From: Dinoroseobacter sp965279125
GTDB taxonomy: Bacteria > Pseudomonadota > Alphaproteobacteria > Rhodobacterales > Rhodobacteraceae
Assembly: GCA_965279125.1 (NCBI GenBank)
Contig: CBDIHL010000045.1
Span: 124,001 to 188,000 of the forward strand
Direction: 5' to 3'
DNA length: 64,000 nucleotides
The notes under the pieces were generated by a model. The model was not told where the DNA came from and did not search any database. It was given only the letters and a program-made list of their open reading frames with translations. Made by a program: the position numbers and the translations under genes. Below, piece by piece: positions 1-9,295 of the stretch; positions within the stretch are counted from its first letter, which is position 1, and the number at the start of each line of letters is the position of its first letter.

Positions 1-627
1 CGCTTCGCCGAAGAGTTGGTGATTTGGTCCTCGGCGCAGTTCCGGTTCGTGGCCTTGTCGGATCGCTTCTCAACCGGCTCGTCGATCATGCCACAGAAGA
101 AGAACCCCGACGCTGCCGAGCTGATCCGCGCCAAGATCGGGCGGATCCTTGGGGCGAATGTCGCACTGCTGACCGTGATGAAGGGCCTGCCGCTGGCCTA
201 TTCGAAGGACATGCAGGAAGACAAAGAGCAGGTGTTTGACGCCGCCGATACCTTGATGCTGGCGCTCGCGGCGATGACGGGGATGGTCAGCGACATGACC
301 GCGAACCGCGCGTCGCTTGAAGTGGCCGCCGCGTCTGGCTTTTCGACCGCCACGGATTTGGCCGACTGGTTGGTCCGCGAATTGGACATGCCGTTCCGCG
401 ATGCGCATCACGTGACCGGAAGCCTCGTGGCGCTGGCCGAGGGGAAGGGCTGCGATCTACCGGACCTGAGCCTTGCAGACATGCAATCGGTTCACGAGGC
501 AATCACCGAGGCCGTTTTTGGTGTCCTTGGCGTCCATAACTCCGTCGCCAGCCGCACGTCCTATGGCGGTACGGCCCCGGTGCAAGTGCGCGCGCAGATC
601 GAGCGCTGGAAGGAGCATCTGGGATGA
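1..627 (+). CDS. argH: Argininosuccinate lyase, C-terminal part (5' end outside window)
   Basis: This enzyme splits argininosuccinate into arginine and fumarate, the last step of arginine synthesis, in the cytoplasm. The reading frame is open from base 1 and encodes 208 residues of a protein that is usually about 460 long, so the N-terminal half is missing. Residues 26-36 of the fragment contain GSSIMPQKKNP, the signature of the fumarase/aspartase superfamily with the catalytic serine loop. The C-terminus (RTSYGGTAPVQVRAQIERW) is typical of ArgH. The stop overlaps the start of a small lipoprotein gene, and lysA lies further downstream on the same strand. Identification is secure. Confidence 0.96.
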   Translation, partial: RFAEELVIWSSAQFRFVALSDRFSTGSSIMPQKKNPDAAELIRAKIGRILGANVALLTVMKGLPLAYSKDMQEDKEQVFDAADTLMLALAAMTGMVSDMTANRASLEVAAASGFSTATDLADWLVRELDMPFRDAHHVTGSLVALAEGKGCDLPDLSLADMQSVHEAITEAVFGVLGVHNSVASRTSYGGTAPVQVRAQIERWKEHLG

Positions 628-773
628 TCCGTCTCGCCCTTGTGGCCGTTTTGATGCTGACCGCGTGCAGCGGCCCGCCGCGCCTGAGTGCAGATATCGA
701 CGTGTCCGAGCAAACCGTGCGCCCACGCGCCAGCTTCAACCTCGGCGGCCTAGGAGTGAACCTGTCCCCATGA
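624..773 (+). CDS. Small lipoprotein (49 aa), argH-lysA intergenic
   Basis: A 49-residue protein starts at an ATG that overlaps the argH stop codon (ATGA), so it is probably translationally coupled. It begins with a short charged stretch, a hydrophobic stretch and the lipobox LTAC at residues 12-15, so it should be cleaved and lipid-modified at Cys15. The mature part is only about 35 residues and contains no domain I recognise. Small lipoproteins beside lysA are known in proteobacteria, but this function is unknown. The choice of frame rests on coupling and the lipobox, not on similarity. Confidence 0.72.
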   Translation: MIRLALVAVLMLTACSGPPRLSADIDVSEQTVRPRASFNLGGLGVNLSP

Positions 774-886
774 CCCGAATTCTCGCCTGTCTTTGCCTGA
801 TCGCCGCGCTAACTGCCTGTGGTGTGGACGGCGCACCTATCGCGCCTGACCGCGACATTCCCACTGGCCTGTTTCGAGGTGAATAA
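770..886 (+). CDS. Second small lipoprotein (38 aa)
   Basis: A 38-residue protein starts at an ATG overlapping the stop of the previous lipoprotein gene (ATGA). The N-terminus has a hydrophobic stretch followed by LTACG, a good lipobox, giving a mature lipopeptide of about 24 residues. The stop codon directly abuts the ATG of the next gene at 887. The argH, lipoprotein, lipoprotein, DUF2834 series without gaps argues that the short frames are really translated. Function unknown; it may be a degenerate duplicate of the preceding gene because both carry LTAC after a similar hydrophobic stretch. Confidence 0.6.
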   Translation: MTRILACLCLIAALTACGVDGAPIAPDRDIPTGLFRGE

Positions 887-1214
887 ATGACACCCCTTCG
901 CATACTCTATCTGTTGCTCGCTATCTGGGGCGTGATCCATCCGATGTATTACTTCCTCGGGTGGTTCTCGGAAAACGGCTGGTCGATCATGGCGATGGTC
1001 GATGCGTGGCACGTCAATGCCGCGACCTCGGGCCTTGTATGGGATCTGACGATTGCCGCTGTTGCCCTGACGGTGTTCATCATCGCGGAAACGGTGTCGC
1101 GCCGCGCGTGGCTTGGCCTGATCGCGATCCCCGCCACCTTCTGCATCGGGGTCAGCTGCGGTTTGCCGCTTTTACCTCTTCCTGCGGTCTGCGCCCTCAG
1201 CGCAGCGCAGTTGA
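887..1214 (+). CDS. DUF2834-type small membrane protein, 3' end frameshifted
   Basis: A roughly 108-residue inner-membrane protein with three or so hydrophobic segments (N-terminal ILYLLLAIWGVIHP, then WDLTIAAVALTVFIIAE and a third near the end) matches what I recall of the DUF2834 family. As read, the frame runs on to 1222 with an odd C-terminus. If one T is removed from the TTTT at 1170-1173, the end becomes GLPLYLFLRSAPSAQRS and stops at TGA 1212-1214. This fits a normal membrane-protein tail, so I infer a single-base insertion in the sequence. It directly precedes lysA. Function unknown. Confidence 0.7.
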
Positions 1215-1235
1215 GTATTTAGAGCAAGAAAGAAC
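1211..1235 (+). repeat. GAGTATTT motif, copy 1
   Basis: TTGAGTATTTAGAGCAAGAA begins here, overlapping the corrected TGA stop of the DUF2834 gene and ending just before the lysA ATG at 1236. It is one of six related copies in the window, each in the sense direction of the preceding gene. Confidence 0.6.
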
Positions 1236-2504
1236 ATGGATCATTTCATCTACAAGGGCGGCGTGCTGCATGCCGAGGACGTGTCTGTGGCTGAGATTGC
1301 CGCGAGCGTCGGCTCTCCCTTCTACGTCTATTCCGCCGCCACCCTGACGCGCCATTTTCAGGTGTTTCAGGAAGCACTCGCCTGGACCGATCACACGATC
1401 TGCTTTGCGATGAAGTCCAACAGCAACCAAGCGGTTCTCAAGCTGCTGGGCGATCTGGGCGCGGGCATGGATGTGGTGTCTGGCGGTGAATATGCGCGCG
1501 CGAAAGCGGCAGGTGTTCCGGGCGAACGGATCGTGTTTTTCCGGCGTGGGCAAGACCCGTGACGAGATGCGCTTGGCCCTGACCGGGGGCGTGCGCCAGT
1601 TCAATGTCGAGAGGCGAGCCTGAGATGGAGGTGCTGTCGGAAGTGGCGGTGTCCTTGGGCCTCGTCGCGCCGATCACCGTGCGGGTGAACCCCGATGTGG
1701 ATGCGCGCACGCATGAGAAGATCTCTACGGGCAAGAAGGGCGACAAGTTTGGCATCCCGATTTCGCGCGCGTCCGAGGTGTACGCCCGCGCCGCCGCGTT
1801 GCCCGGCCTCAAGGTCGTCGGCATTGATGTGCATATCGGTAGCCAACTGACCGAGCTGGACCCGTTCGAGCAGGCCTACCTAAAGGTCGCCGACCTGACG
1901 CGCCAATTGCGCTCTGAGGGGCACGAAATCAGCCGCCTCGATCTGGGCGGGGGCTTGGGCATTCCCTATGCGCGCTCCAACGAGGCCCCGCCTTTGCCGA
2001 TGGAATATGGCGCGCTGATCCAGCGCACCGTCGGTGATCTGGGCTGCGAGATCGAGATTGAGCCGGGCCGTCTGATTTCGGGCAATGCCGGGATCATGGT
2101 TGCGGGCGTCATCTACGTCAAAGACGGGGACGGCACGAATTTCCTGATCCTCGACGGCGCGATGAACGACCTCATTCGGCCTGCGATGTATGGGGCGTGG
2201 CACGATATCATTCCGGTGGCCGAGGCCGAGGCGGGGGTGGACCAGGCGCTTTACGATATCGTCGGTCCGGTCTGCGAATCTGGGGATACCTTCGCCAAAG
2301 CGCGGTCCATGCCGCCGCTCAGCGCGGGTGATCTGGTCGCGTTCCGTTCGGCGGGCGCATATGGCGCGGTGATGTCGAGCGAGTATAACACGCGCCCCTT
2401 GGATCCCGGAGGTTTTGGTCCAGGGCGATCAATTCGCTGTCATTCGGGCGCGTCCGACCTTTGACGAATTCATCTCGCGAGATACCATTCCAGAATGGCT
2501 GTAG
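1236..2504 (+). pseudogene. lysA: Diaminopimelate decarboxylase, frameshifted by three single-base insertions
   Basis: The product is a PLP enzyme that decarboxylates meso-diaminopimelate to lysine. The reading frame is broken three times, each explained by one extra base: a T in the run at 1536-1540, a G at 1613-1614 and a G at 2401-2402. With these removed the protein is continuous from MDHFIYKGG to DTIPEWL, about 421 residues, the normal length. The PLP lysine lies in FAMKSN (K60); GGGLGIPY, EPGRLISGNAG and the CESGD active-site motif are all present. Every motif is intact around the shifts, so sequence error is more likely than a true pseudogene. Confidence 0.9.
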
Positions 2505-2533
2505 GGTGGCGTGCTGCCCGGACCGGAGTGTGA

Positions 2534-5184
2534 ATGACTGACCCGAGACACGATCCCGAGACCCAATCCGCGCGCCTCGCGCTGGCCAAACCCTTGGGCT
2601 GGACGCGTCTGGGGATGGCCTTGGAACGCGCGGTGCGCTGCTTCTGGCCGCTGTGGGTGATCGCCGGTGCGGTTCTGACGTTCTGGGCATTTGGCGGGGT
2701 GTTGTCCCCGATCCTCGTCGGCGTGGCCTGTGGTTTGTCCGGTCTCGCCCCTGATCTGGGGCGCTTGGCGGTTTCGCTGGCCCTCGCGCGAAGAATCCGC
2801 GGCGCGTCTTGATCTCGCGACGCCCGGCAGGCCTGTTCAAACTCTCGACGACACGCTCGCGATTGGTGACGCCGATCCTGCCGCCCAAGCCGTCTGGCGC
2901 GCGCATTTGGCGCGTATCGCGGCGCTCGCCCGCAAGGCCAAGCCCGTCGCGCCAGACCTGAAACTCTCGTCCCGCGACCCGTTTGCGCTCCGCTATGTCG
3001 CGGCCACTGGCGTCCTGCTCGCACTGATCTTCGGCACTTGGCAAAACCGCACCGAGGGTGGCGGTCTGGGCGGGCCTGCCCAAGCGCTCGCCACCGGCCC
3101 TGCATGGGAAGGTTGGGCCGAGCCGCCTGCCTATACCGGGCGGCCCAGCCTCTATCTGAACGAGCTGACCGAGGCCGTCGCCGTGCCCGAAGGCAGCCGT
3201 CTGACGCTGCGTCTTTATGGGCCCGAAGGACAGCCTGACCGTCACGCAAACTGTGACCGACACCGCGCCCGAAGGCAGCACCGATCCGGTGCAGGAGCTG
3301 CGCGTGGACCGCTCCGGCGATCTGGCGATTGATGGGCGCAATGGGCGCGCGTGGGCGATCATGATGGATGCCGACCGCGCGCCTGAGATTACCATCGATG
3401 GCCCGCTCAGCCGTGTGGCCGGAGGCGAGATGCGTTTGCCGTTCACCGCGCGCGACGACTTTGCCGTGATCGGCGGGACCGCGCGGATTGAGCTCGACCT
3501 CGGTGTCGTTGATCGTCGCTACGGCCTCGCCGCCGAGCCAGAGCGGCGCGAGGACATCACCTTTCCGATCCCGCTGACCCTGACCGGGGACCGCGCTGAG
3601 TTTACCGAAGTGCTGGCCGAAAATTTCTCGTTGCATCCGTGGGCCAATCTGCCCGTGCGGATCTCGCTCAGCGCCGAAGATGACCTTGGCCAGATCGGGC
3701 TGTCCTTGCCGTTCGAGATGGAGCTGCCCGGTCGACGTTTCTTCAACCCCATCGCGTCCGCCATCATCGAGCAGCGCCGCGATTCTTCTGTGGACCACGA
3801 CCAACGCCAACCGCGTCGATATGATCCTGCGCGCGATCACCAACCTGCCCGAAGACACGTTCACCAACGAGACGGCGTATCTGCTGCTGACGACCTCAAT
3901 GCAGCGTCTGCAAGGCGCGCTGGACGAGGGCAGCTTGTCGGCGCAAGCGCGCGATGAGGTGGCTGAGCTGCTCTGGGAAGCGGCCCTCCAGTTTGAAGAA
4001 GGCAACCTTGCCGATGCCGCCGAGCGTCTGCGCCGTGCCCAGGAAATGCTGAACGAGGCGATGCGCCGGGGCGCGTCCGAGGACGAGATTTCCGAGCTGA
4101 TGCAAGAGCTGCGCGAGGCGCTCGATGACTACATGCGCCAGCTGGCAGAGCAGCAGCGCGAAAGCGGCGAGCCGTTGGCCGAGGCCGATCCGAACGCGCA
4201 AGCCATGGGCGAGGACCAGTTGCAGCAACTGCTCGATCAGATTGAAGAGCTGATGCAGCAAGGCCGGATGGACGAGGCGCAGGCGCTGCTCGACCAGCTG
4301 ATGGAGATGATGGAAAACATGCAGGTCGCCGAGGGCGAAGGCGGCCAACAAGGCGACAGTCCCGGCGAGCAATCCATGGAAGAGCTACAAGACACACTGC
4401 GCGAGCAACAAGAGCTCGCCGATGATGCGTTCCGCGAGTTGCAGGAAGGCCAGCCGCGCCGTCAGGGACCGCAACCCGGCCAGCAACAACAACAGCAGGG
4501 CCAAGAGGGTCAGCAAGGCGAACAAGGTCAGCAGGGACAGCAAGGTCAAGGTCAGCAACAGGGGCAGCAAGGACAGGGCCAAGAGGGCCAGGAAGGCGAA
4601 AACGGTCAAGCGGGTCAAGGCGGACAGCAGCAGCCCGGCCAAGGGCAGCAGGCCAAAGCGATCAGCCGGGTCAGCCTTTGGCGGACTCGCTGGCAGATCG
4701 ACAGCTTGCCCTGCGCGGTATTCTGGAAAGCCAGCGGCGCAACTTGCCCGGTGCCGGAACCGAAGCGGGCGATAACGCCCGCGAGGCTTTGGGCCGGGCG
4801 GGCGAAGCGATGGATGACGCGGCAGAGGCGCTGGAACAAGGCGAATTGGGCGAAGCGCTCGACGACCAATCGCGTGCAATTGATGCGCTGCGTCAGGGAA
4901 TGCAGGATCTGGGCGAGATGCTTGCGCAGGAGCAAGACGGTCAGATGAACGGCCAAGGTCAGGCGCGCGCGGGGGAAACACCCGAAAGCGAGCGCGATCC
5001 TCTGGGGCGCGAGGCAGGTAATTTCGGGCGTCTCGGGACAGAAGATTCGCTGCTCGGGGGCGAAACCGAACAACGCCGGGCGCAAGATCTGCTGGACGAG
5101 ATCCGCCGCCGCGCGGGCGAGCGCGAACGCCCCGAGGCCGAGCGCGATTACCTGAACCGGTTGCTTGATCGGTTCAGCGAATAA
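2534..5184 (+). pseudogene. TIGR02302-type (DUF4175) membrane protein with Gln/Gly-rich region, frameshifted
   Basis: This is a large alphaproteobacterial protein of unknown function, about 880 residues when repaired. It has N-terminal transmembrane segments (CFWPLWVIAGAVLTFW and a second near VAATGVLLALIFG), a long extracytoplasmic middle part and a C-terminal half rich in Glu, Gln and Leu that should be helical. At 4460-4660 there is a low-complexity GQQGQQGQ tract. Four frame changes are seen: extra bases near 2785-2789, at 3228-3229 and at 3783-3784, and a lost G at 4651-4652. Protein similarity across each break is what one expects of one continuous gene. It follows lysA by 29 bases. Confidence 0.8.
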
Positions 5185-5207
5185 GGCGCCTCGGGGTGCC
5201 CATTATT

Positions 5208-6110
5208 TTAACTGTTGTCTGTGATCAACTGGCTGATCTGCTCGGACAAGCCGCGCACGGTCGTGTCCAGCCAGCCGCGCGCTGAATTCACCTCGGTGGT
5301 GAACAGGGTCATGTAAGGCTCGGCCTGCGGGAACCTTGCGGAGATTTCAGGCGCGAAAACGTAGGTGAAAATGCCGCCTGCCGCCAGAAACAACATCAAG
5401 CTGAACCCCAGCCGGAAGCCTTGGCCCCGGCGGACCTTCTTCAAACGCTCTTCAACCTCGACATAAGCGGGCACAGAGGTCTTGCGGTCGGTCGAGGCAC
5501 GCAGACTTGAGTTGATCTCTTCGATATCAGGCAACATCTCGCTGCGCGCGCCGCCATCCCGGCTGACGCGGCGGGGCCCGATTGTGCCTGAGGGCACCAA
5601 ATCCTCGTCCGGCAAATCCCTCGGATCAGTGGGCACCCGGCGTGATTGGCGCGGGGCAGCCCCTGCCAACGCCAGCTCTTCTTGGCTTTCCATCGGCTCA
5701 CCACGCCGCGCGCGCGCCTCGCGGGCGGCTTCCTCGCGCAGCACCCGCAACACATCGGGATCAATCTCCCGGCGCTGATGTTGGGCCGCGGGCTGCGGTG
5801 CATCTGCAAGCTCGGGACTGTCATCTGCCCCGGCACGAGCCGCGCGCTGGGCTGCAACTCGCGATCTACGTGCAGGCGCTGCGGGCTCTGCATCGGGGCG
5901 GTGTATCTTGATCTCAGGCTGGCCAGTCCGCTGGGGACGGCGCGGTTTGGGCGCAGCACCTGTCGCCTCGGCGGTCGCTTTGGCTTGATCCGGGTGCGGC
6001 TCAAACCACGCATGGGCACAGTTGGAACACTGCACATCACGGCCCGCATCGGGGATGACACTGACATCCACCTCATACTCCGCGCTGCAATTTGGACAAA
6101 TCAGCCGCAT
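5208..6110 (-). CDS. MJ0042-type zinc-ribbon membrane protein
   Basis: The 300-residue protein opens with a zinc ribbon: CPNC at residues 5-8 and CSNC near 31-34. The long middle is polar, proline- and arginine-rich and probably disordered. A single hydrophobic segment (GFSLMLFLAAGGIFTYVFA) lies near residue 230, followed by a short extracytoplasmic tail. This is the common alphaproteobacterial pattern of a cytoplasmic zinc finger tethered to the membrane; its function is not established. I chose the start so that the protein begins MRLICPNC. It is divergent from ftsE and convergent with the TIGR02302 gene, 23 bases apart. Confidence 0.82.
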   Translation of the reverse strand: MRLICPNCSAEYEVDVSVIPDAGRDVQCSNCAHAWFEPHPDQAKATAEATGAAPKPRRPQRTGQPEIKIHRPDAEPAAPARRSRVAAQRAARAGADDSPELADAPQPAAQHQRREIDPDVLRVLREEAAREARARRGEPMESQEELALAGAAPRQSRRVPTDPRDLPDEDLVPSGTIGPRRVSRDGGARSEMLPDIEEINSSLRASTDRKTSVPAYVEVEERLKKVRRGQGFRLGFSLMLFLAAGGIFTYVFAPEISARFPQAEPYMTLFTTEVNSARGWLDTTVRGLSEQISQLITDNS

Positions 6111-6267
6111 ACCAGCCCCTCTTGATCGGCACATGCCGAAAACCCACGCATCCTACCTAGCAACGCGCCGCGTGCATTCCAAGCCTGCGCACGCATGGCC
6201 AGCCGATTGCAACAGGCGGCTGCCGCCGATAACACGGGGGCCAGAGCAGCAGGCGAGAGGGCCTCTA

Positions 6268-6942
6268 GTGATCGAGTTGGACAACGTCGCCTATAGCTAC
6301 GGCAACGGCCCCGCGCTGTTGTCGGAGGTGTCGTTGAAGCTCGCGCCCGGTTCGTTCCACTTTCTGACCGGACCATCGGGGGCGGGCAAGACCACGTTTC
6401 TGAAGCTGTGTTATCTGGAATTGCAGCCCACGCTTGGCAGCGTTCAGGTCTTCGGGGTCGATGCGCCTCAACTAAACCGCAATGCCGTGGCCTCGCTGCG
6501 CCTCAAGATCGGGGTGGTGCATCAAGATTGCCAGTTCCTCGATCATCTGACCGTCGCCGAGAACATCGCTTTGCCGCTGACCGTCTCGGGTCGCCCGGTG
6601 TCCAAAACAGATATGGACGACCTACTGGGCTGGGTCGGGTTGCGCCACCAAGCCAGCCAGCTTCCGCCCGAGTTGTCCGGGGGCGAGCGTCAACGCGCCG
6701 CCCTCGCCCGTGCCGTGATGACCGCGCCCGATGTGATCCTTGCGGACGAACCCACCGGTAATGTCGATTGGGAGATGTCCTTGCGCCTGCTGTCGCTGCT
6801 GGTGGAGCTGAACAAGATGGGCAAAACCGTCCTCATCGCCACCCATGATCTGTCCCTGATCCGCGCCGCCAAGAGCCAGGTCGCCACGCGGGTGTTGCGG
6901 ATCGCGGGCGGACGCCTGACATTGGCAGGGGCGGATCTGTGA
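6268..6942 (+). CDS. ftsE: Cell division ATP-binding protein FtsE
   Basis: This is the ATPase of the FtsEX complex, which sits at the division septum and controls peptidoglycan hydrolases through FtsX. It is 224 residues long. The Walker A is GPSGAGKTT (about residue 39), the ABC signature is LSGGERQR, and Walker B is VILADEPTGNVD; the H-loop is ATHD. I take the GTG at 6268 as start because it gives VIELDNVAYSY, the usual FtsE N-terminus, with a purine-rich GCGAGAGG upstream. Upstream in-frame sequence is not FtsE-like. ftsX overlaps its stop codon. Confidence 0.94.
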   Translation: MIELDNVAYSYGNGPALLSEVSLKLAPGSFHFLTGPSGAGKTTFLKLCYLELQPTLGSVQVFGVDAPQLNRNAVASLRLKIGVVHQDCQFLDHLTVAENIALPLTVSGRPVSKTDMDDLLGWVGLRHQASQLPPELSGGERQRAALARAVMTAPDVILADEPTGNVDWEMSLRLLSLLVELNKMGKTVLIATHDLSLIRAAKSQVATRVLRIAGGRLTLAGADL

Positions 6943-7835
6943 AGCTGTCCGCGCTCCTCCTTCTGGCCACGGATCGCCAAGCCGACCGCATCGTGCCGCC
7001 GACGGGATATACGGCGCGGTTAACCTTGTTCACCGCCGCCGGCATGGCCTTCCTCGCGATCTTCGCAATCGCCTTGTCGCTGGCCACCTCGCGCGTGGCC
7101 TCGCAATGGTCCGACGCGCTCGCCCGGTCCTCGACCATCCGCATTTCTGCGCCCGTCGCCCAAATGCCCGCGCAGATCGAAGCGGTAAGCCGTGTCCTGC
7201 AAACCACACCCGGCATCGCCTCCTTCCGGGTGCTCAGCCGCGACGAGCAGGCCGCGTTGCTGGAGCCTTGGCTGGGCGCAGGCATCCCGATTGAGGCGCT
7301 GCCCGTGCCTGCGCTGATCGAGGTGATTGAGGATGATGATGGTATCGCCGCTGACGGGTTGCGATTGCGCCTAACGGCCGAGGCCCCCGGTGCCGTGCTC
7401 GATGACCATACGCGCTGGCGGCAACCGCTTGTCGAGGCCGCTGGCGGTCTGCGCGTGCTCGGCCTGTTGTCGCTCGTCCTTATCGGCGGGGCGACGGCGG
7501 CGATGATCACGCTTGCCGCGCAAGCCGCCCTCGCCGCCAATCGCCAAGTCATCCAAGTGCTCCGCCTTGTGGGCGCGCGCGACACCTATATCGCGGGGGC
7601 GTTCATGCGGCGATTCACCAACCGTGCCGCGCTCGGGGCGACCATCGGCGCAGGCGCTGGCGTCATCGCGATCACGCTTTTGCCCGGCACGCGCACGGCC
7701 GAAAGCTTCCTCACCGATCTGGGCTTCCAGGGGGCCGGATGGCTCACGCCGCTTCTGGTGCCGCCCGCGGTCGCAGCGCTCGCCCTATTCGCCACACGCG
7801 CAGCGGCGCAGAGGGTCTTGAAAGGACTGTCATGA
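6939..7835 (+). CDS. ftsX: Cell division protein FtsX
   Basis: This is the membrane partner of FtsE, 298 residues. One transmembrane helix lies near residues 30-48, followed by a periplasmic loop of about 110 residues (the part that contacts murein hydrolase activators in other bacteria) and three further helices in the C-terminal half. It starts with GTG overlapping the ftsE stop (GTGA), so translation is coupled. The next gene, plsC, overlaps its own stop. The order ftsE-ftsX-plsC supports the assignment; FtsX sequences are poorly conserved, so position counts as much as motifs. Confidence 0.9.
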   Translation: MKLSALLLLATDRQADRIVPPTGYTARLTLFTAAGMAFLAIFAIALSLATSRVASQWSDALARSSTIRISAPVAQMPAQIEAVSRVLQTTPGIASFRVLSRDEQAALLEPWLGAGIPIEALPVPALIEVIEDDDGIAADGLRLRLTAEAPGAVLDDHTRWRQPLVEAAGGLRVLGLLSLVLIGGATAAMITLAAQAALAANRQVIQVLRLVGARDTYIAGAFMRRFTNRAALGATIGAGAGVIAITLLPGTRTAESFLTDLGFQGAGWLTPLLVPPAVAALALFATRAAAQRVLKGLS

Positions 7836-8560
7836 GATACGCAATCCAATGGGTCCGCTCGCTTTTGTTCATCGCTCAGATGTATCTGATGATGCCCATC
7901 CTCTCGATCTACTACTTCCCCTACGCGCTGATCACCCGGCGCGGCGCCTATGAGGGCTGCATCACCTATTGCCACTGGGTGCGCTGGACGGCGTCCTGGA
8001 TGATCGGGCTAAAGACCGAGGTGCGCGGAACACCTCCGACGGGCGAAGCGATCATCGCCGCCAAGCATCAAAGCTTCCTCGATATTCTGCTGATCGTGTC
8101 GGTGATCAAGGAGCCGAAATTTATCATGAAGGCCGAGCTGAAATATGCCCCTTTCTTGGGGTGGTTCGGCAAGCGCATCGGCAATATCGCGGTCGACCGT
8201 AAACATAAAGCCGGCGCGATCCAGCAGATGGTGGGCCAAGTGAAGGCCGAGGATGCGCCCAAGGGGCAGCTGATTATCTACCCCCAAGGCACCCGCGTCG
8301 CCCCGGGTGTCGACAAGCCCTACAAGGCCGGGGTCGGCGCGCTTTATGCAGCGCTCGGCCAACCTTGCACGCCTGCGGGCACCAATGTGGGCGTGTTCTG
8401 GCCGCGTCACGGGATCTACCGCAAGCCCGGCGTGGCAGTGGTCGAGTTCCTGCCGGTGATCGAGCCGGGGCTGGAGATTGCGGAGTTTATGGAGCGGGTC
8501 GAGGCGGTTGTCGAAGAATCCTCCGATCGCCTGATGGCGGAAGCGGGGTTCAAGGTCTGA
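7832..8560 (+). CDS. plsC: 1-acyl-sn-glycerol-3-phosphate acyltransferase (PlsC family)
   Basis: The enzyme acylates lysophosphatidic acid to phosphatidic acid on the cytoplasmic face of the membrane. It is 242 residues. An N-terminal hydrophobic region (SLLFIAQMYLMMPILSIYYF) anchors it. The catalytic motif appears as HQSFLD (HX4D), and the substrate-binding motif as YPQGTR in place of the common FPEGTR. The ATG overlaps the ftsX stop, and its own TGA overlaps the start of the next gene, so four genes form one coupled unit. Membrane growth and division genes are thus co-expressed. Acyl acceptor specificity is inferred from the family only. Confidence 0.88.
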   Translation: MRYAIQWVRSLLFIAQMYLMMPILSIYYFPYALITRRGAYEGCITYCHWVRWTASWMIGLKTEVRGTPPTGEAIIAAKHQSFLDILLIVSVIKEPKFIMKAELKYAPFLGWFGKRIGNIAVDRKHKAGAIQQMVGQVKAEDAPKGQLIIYPQGTRVAPGVDKPYKAGVGALYAALGQPCTPAGTNVGVFWPRHGIYRKPGVAVVEFLPVIEPGLEIAEFMERVEAVVEESSDRLMAEAGFKV

Positions 8561-9165
8561 TGGAAGCGATCAAGACGATAGAGGCGCTTGAGGCGCAATA
8601 TGGGACGCCCGGTGCGGCCTCGATCAAGAAGGTCACGGCCTTCCTGACGCCCGCCTATCGCAAATGGGTGGAGGCCGCGCGGTTCTGCATCCTCAGCACT
8701 GTGGGTCCAAACGGCACCGATGGCAGCCCGCGCGGGGACGAGGGGCCTGCGGTGACGATCCTCGATGATCGCACGTTGGCGATGCCCGATTGGCGCGGCA
8801 ACAACCGTCTGGATAGCTTGCGCAATATCGTCGAGGACGGGCGCGTTTCCTTGATGCTGATGGTGCCGGGCAAGACCAACGTGATCCGGGTGAACGGGAC
8901 GGCGGTGGTGACGGCGGATGAGGGTTTGCGAGGGCGGTTTGCGCGGGCGGATGGCAAGACGCCCGCGACGGTGATCGTGATTTCTATCCGCGAGGTCTAC
9001 AGCCAATGCGCGCGGGCGTTGATGCGCTCGGCTTTGTGGAAGGGCGATTACGAGGGCGATTTGCCGAGTGTGGGGGACATGCTGGCGGAGATCGACAGCG
9101 GGGCGTTCGACGGCGCCGTCTATGATGCGGAGTGGTTGCCGAGGGCGAAGACGACGATGTGGTAA
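8560..9165 (+). CDS. PPOX-type FMN flavoprotein (pyridoxamine 5'-phosphate oxidase family, MSMEG_1061-like)
   Basis: The 201-residue protein has the split-barrel FMN-binding fold suggested by FCILSTVGPNGTDGSPRGD, DWRGNNRLDSLRNI and the C-terminal YSQCARALMRSALW. These features match a PPOX subfamily annotated as MSMEG_1061-type flavoproteins. The substrate is unknown; members may bind FMN, F420 or haem. The start codon overlaps the plsC stop, so it belongs to the ftsEX-plsC transcription unit, though no functional link is evident. Confidence 0.8.
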   Translation: MEAIKTIEALEAQYGTPGAASIKKVTAFLTPAYRKWVEAARFCILSTVGPNGTDGSPRGDEGPAVTILDDRTLAMPDWRGNNRLDSLRNIVEDGRVSLMLMVPGKTNVIRVNGTAVVTADEGLRGRFARADGKTPATVIVISIREVYSQCARALMRSALWKGDYEGDLPSVGDMLAEIDSGAFDGAVYDAEWLPRAKTTMW

Positions 9166-9295
9166 GCGCGCGCTTGTCGCGACGGGATCATTGTCTCCAT
9201 GCTGCATGTGCAAAAAGACCGTTGTGCCTCGCTGCGCAATAATCTACCTCATGTCGCGACGTTAACGAAACATCATTACGCCTCGGAGATGCCGC

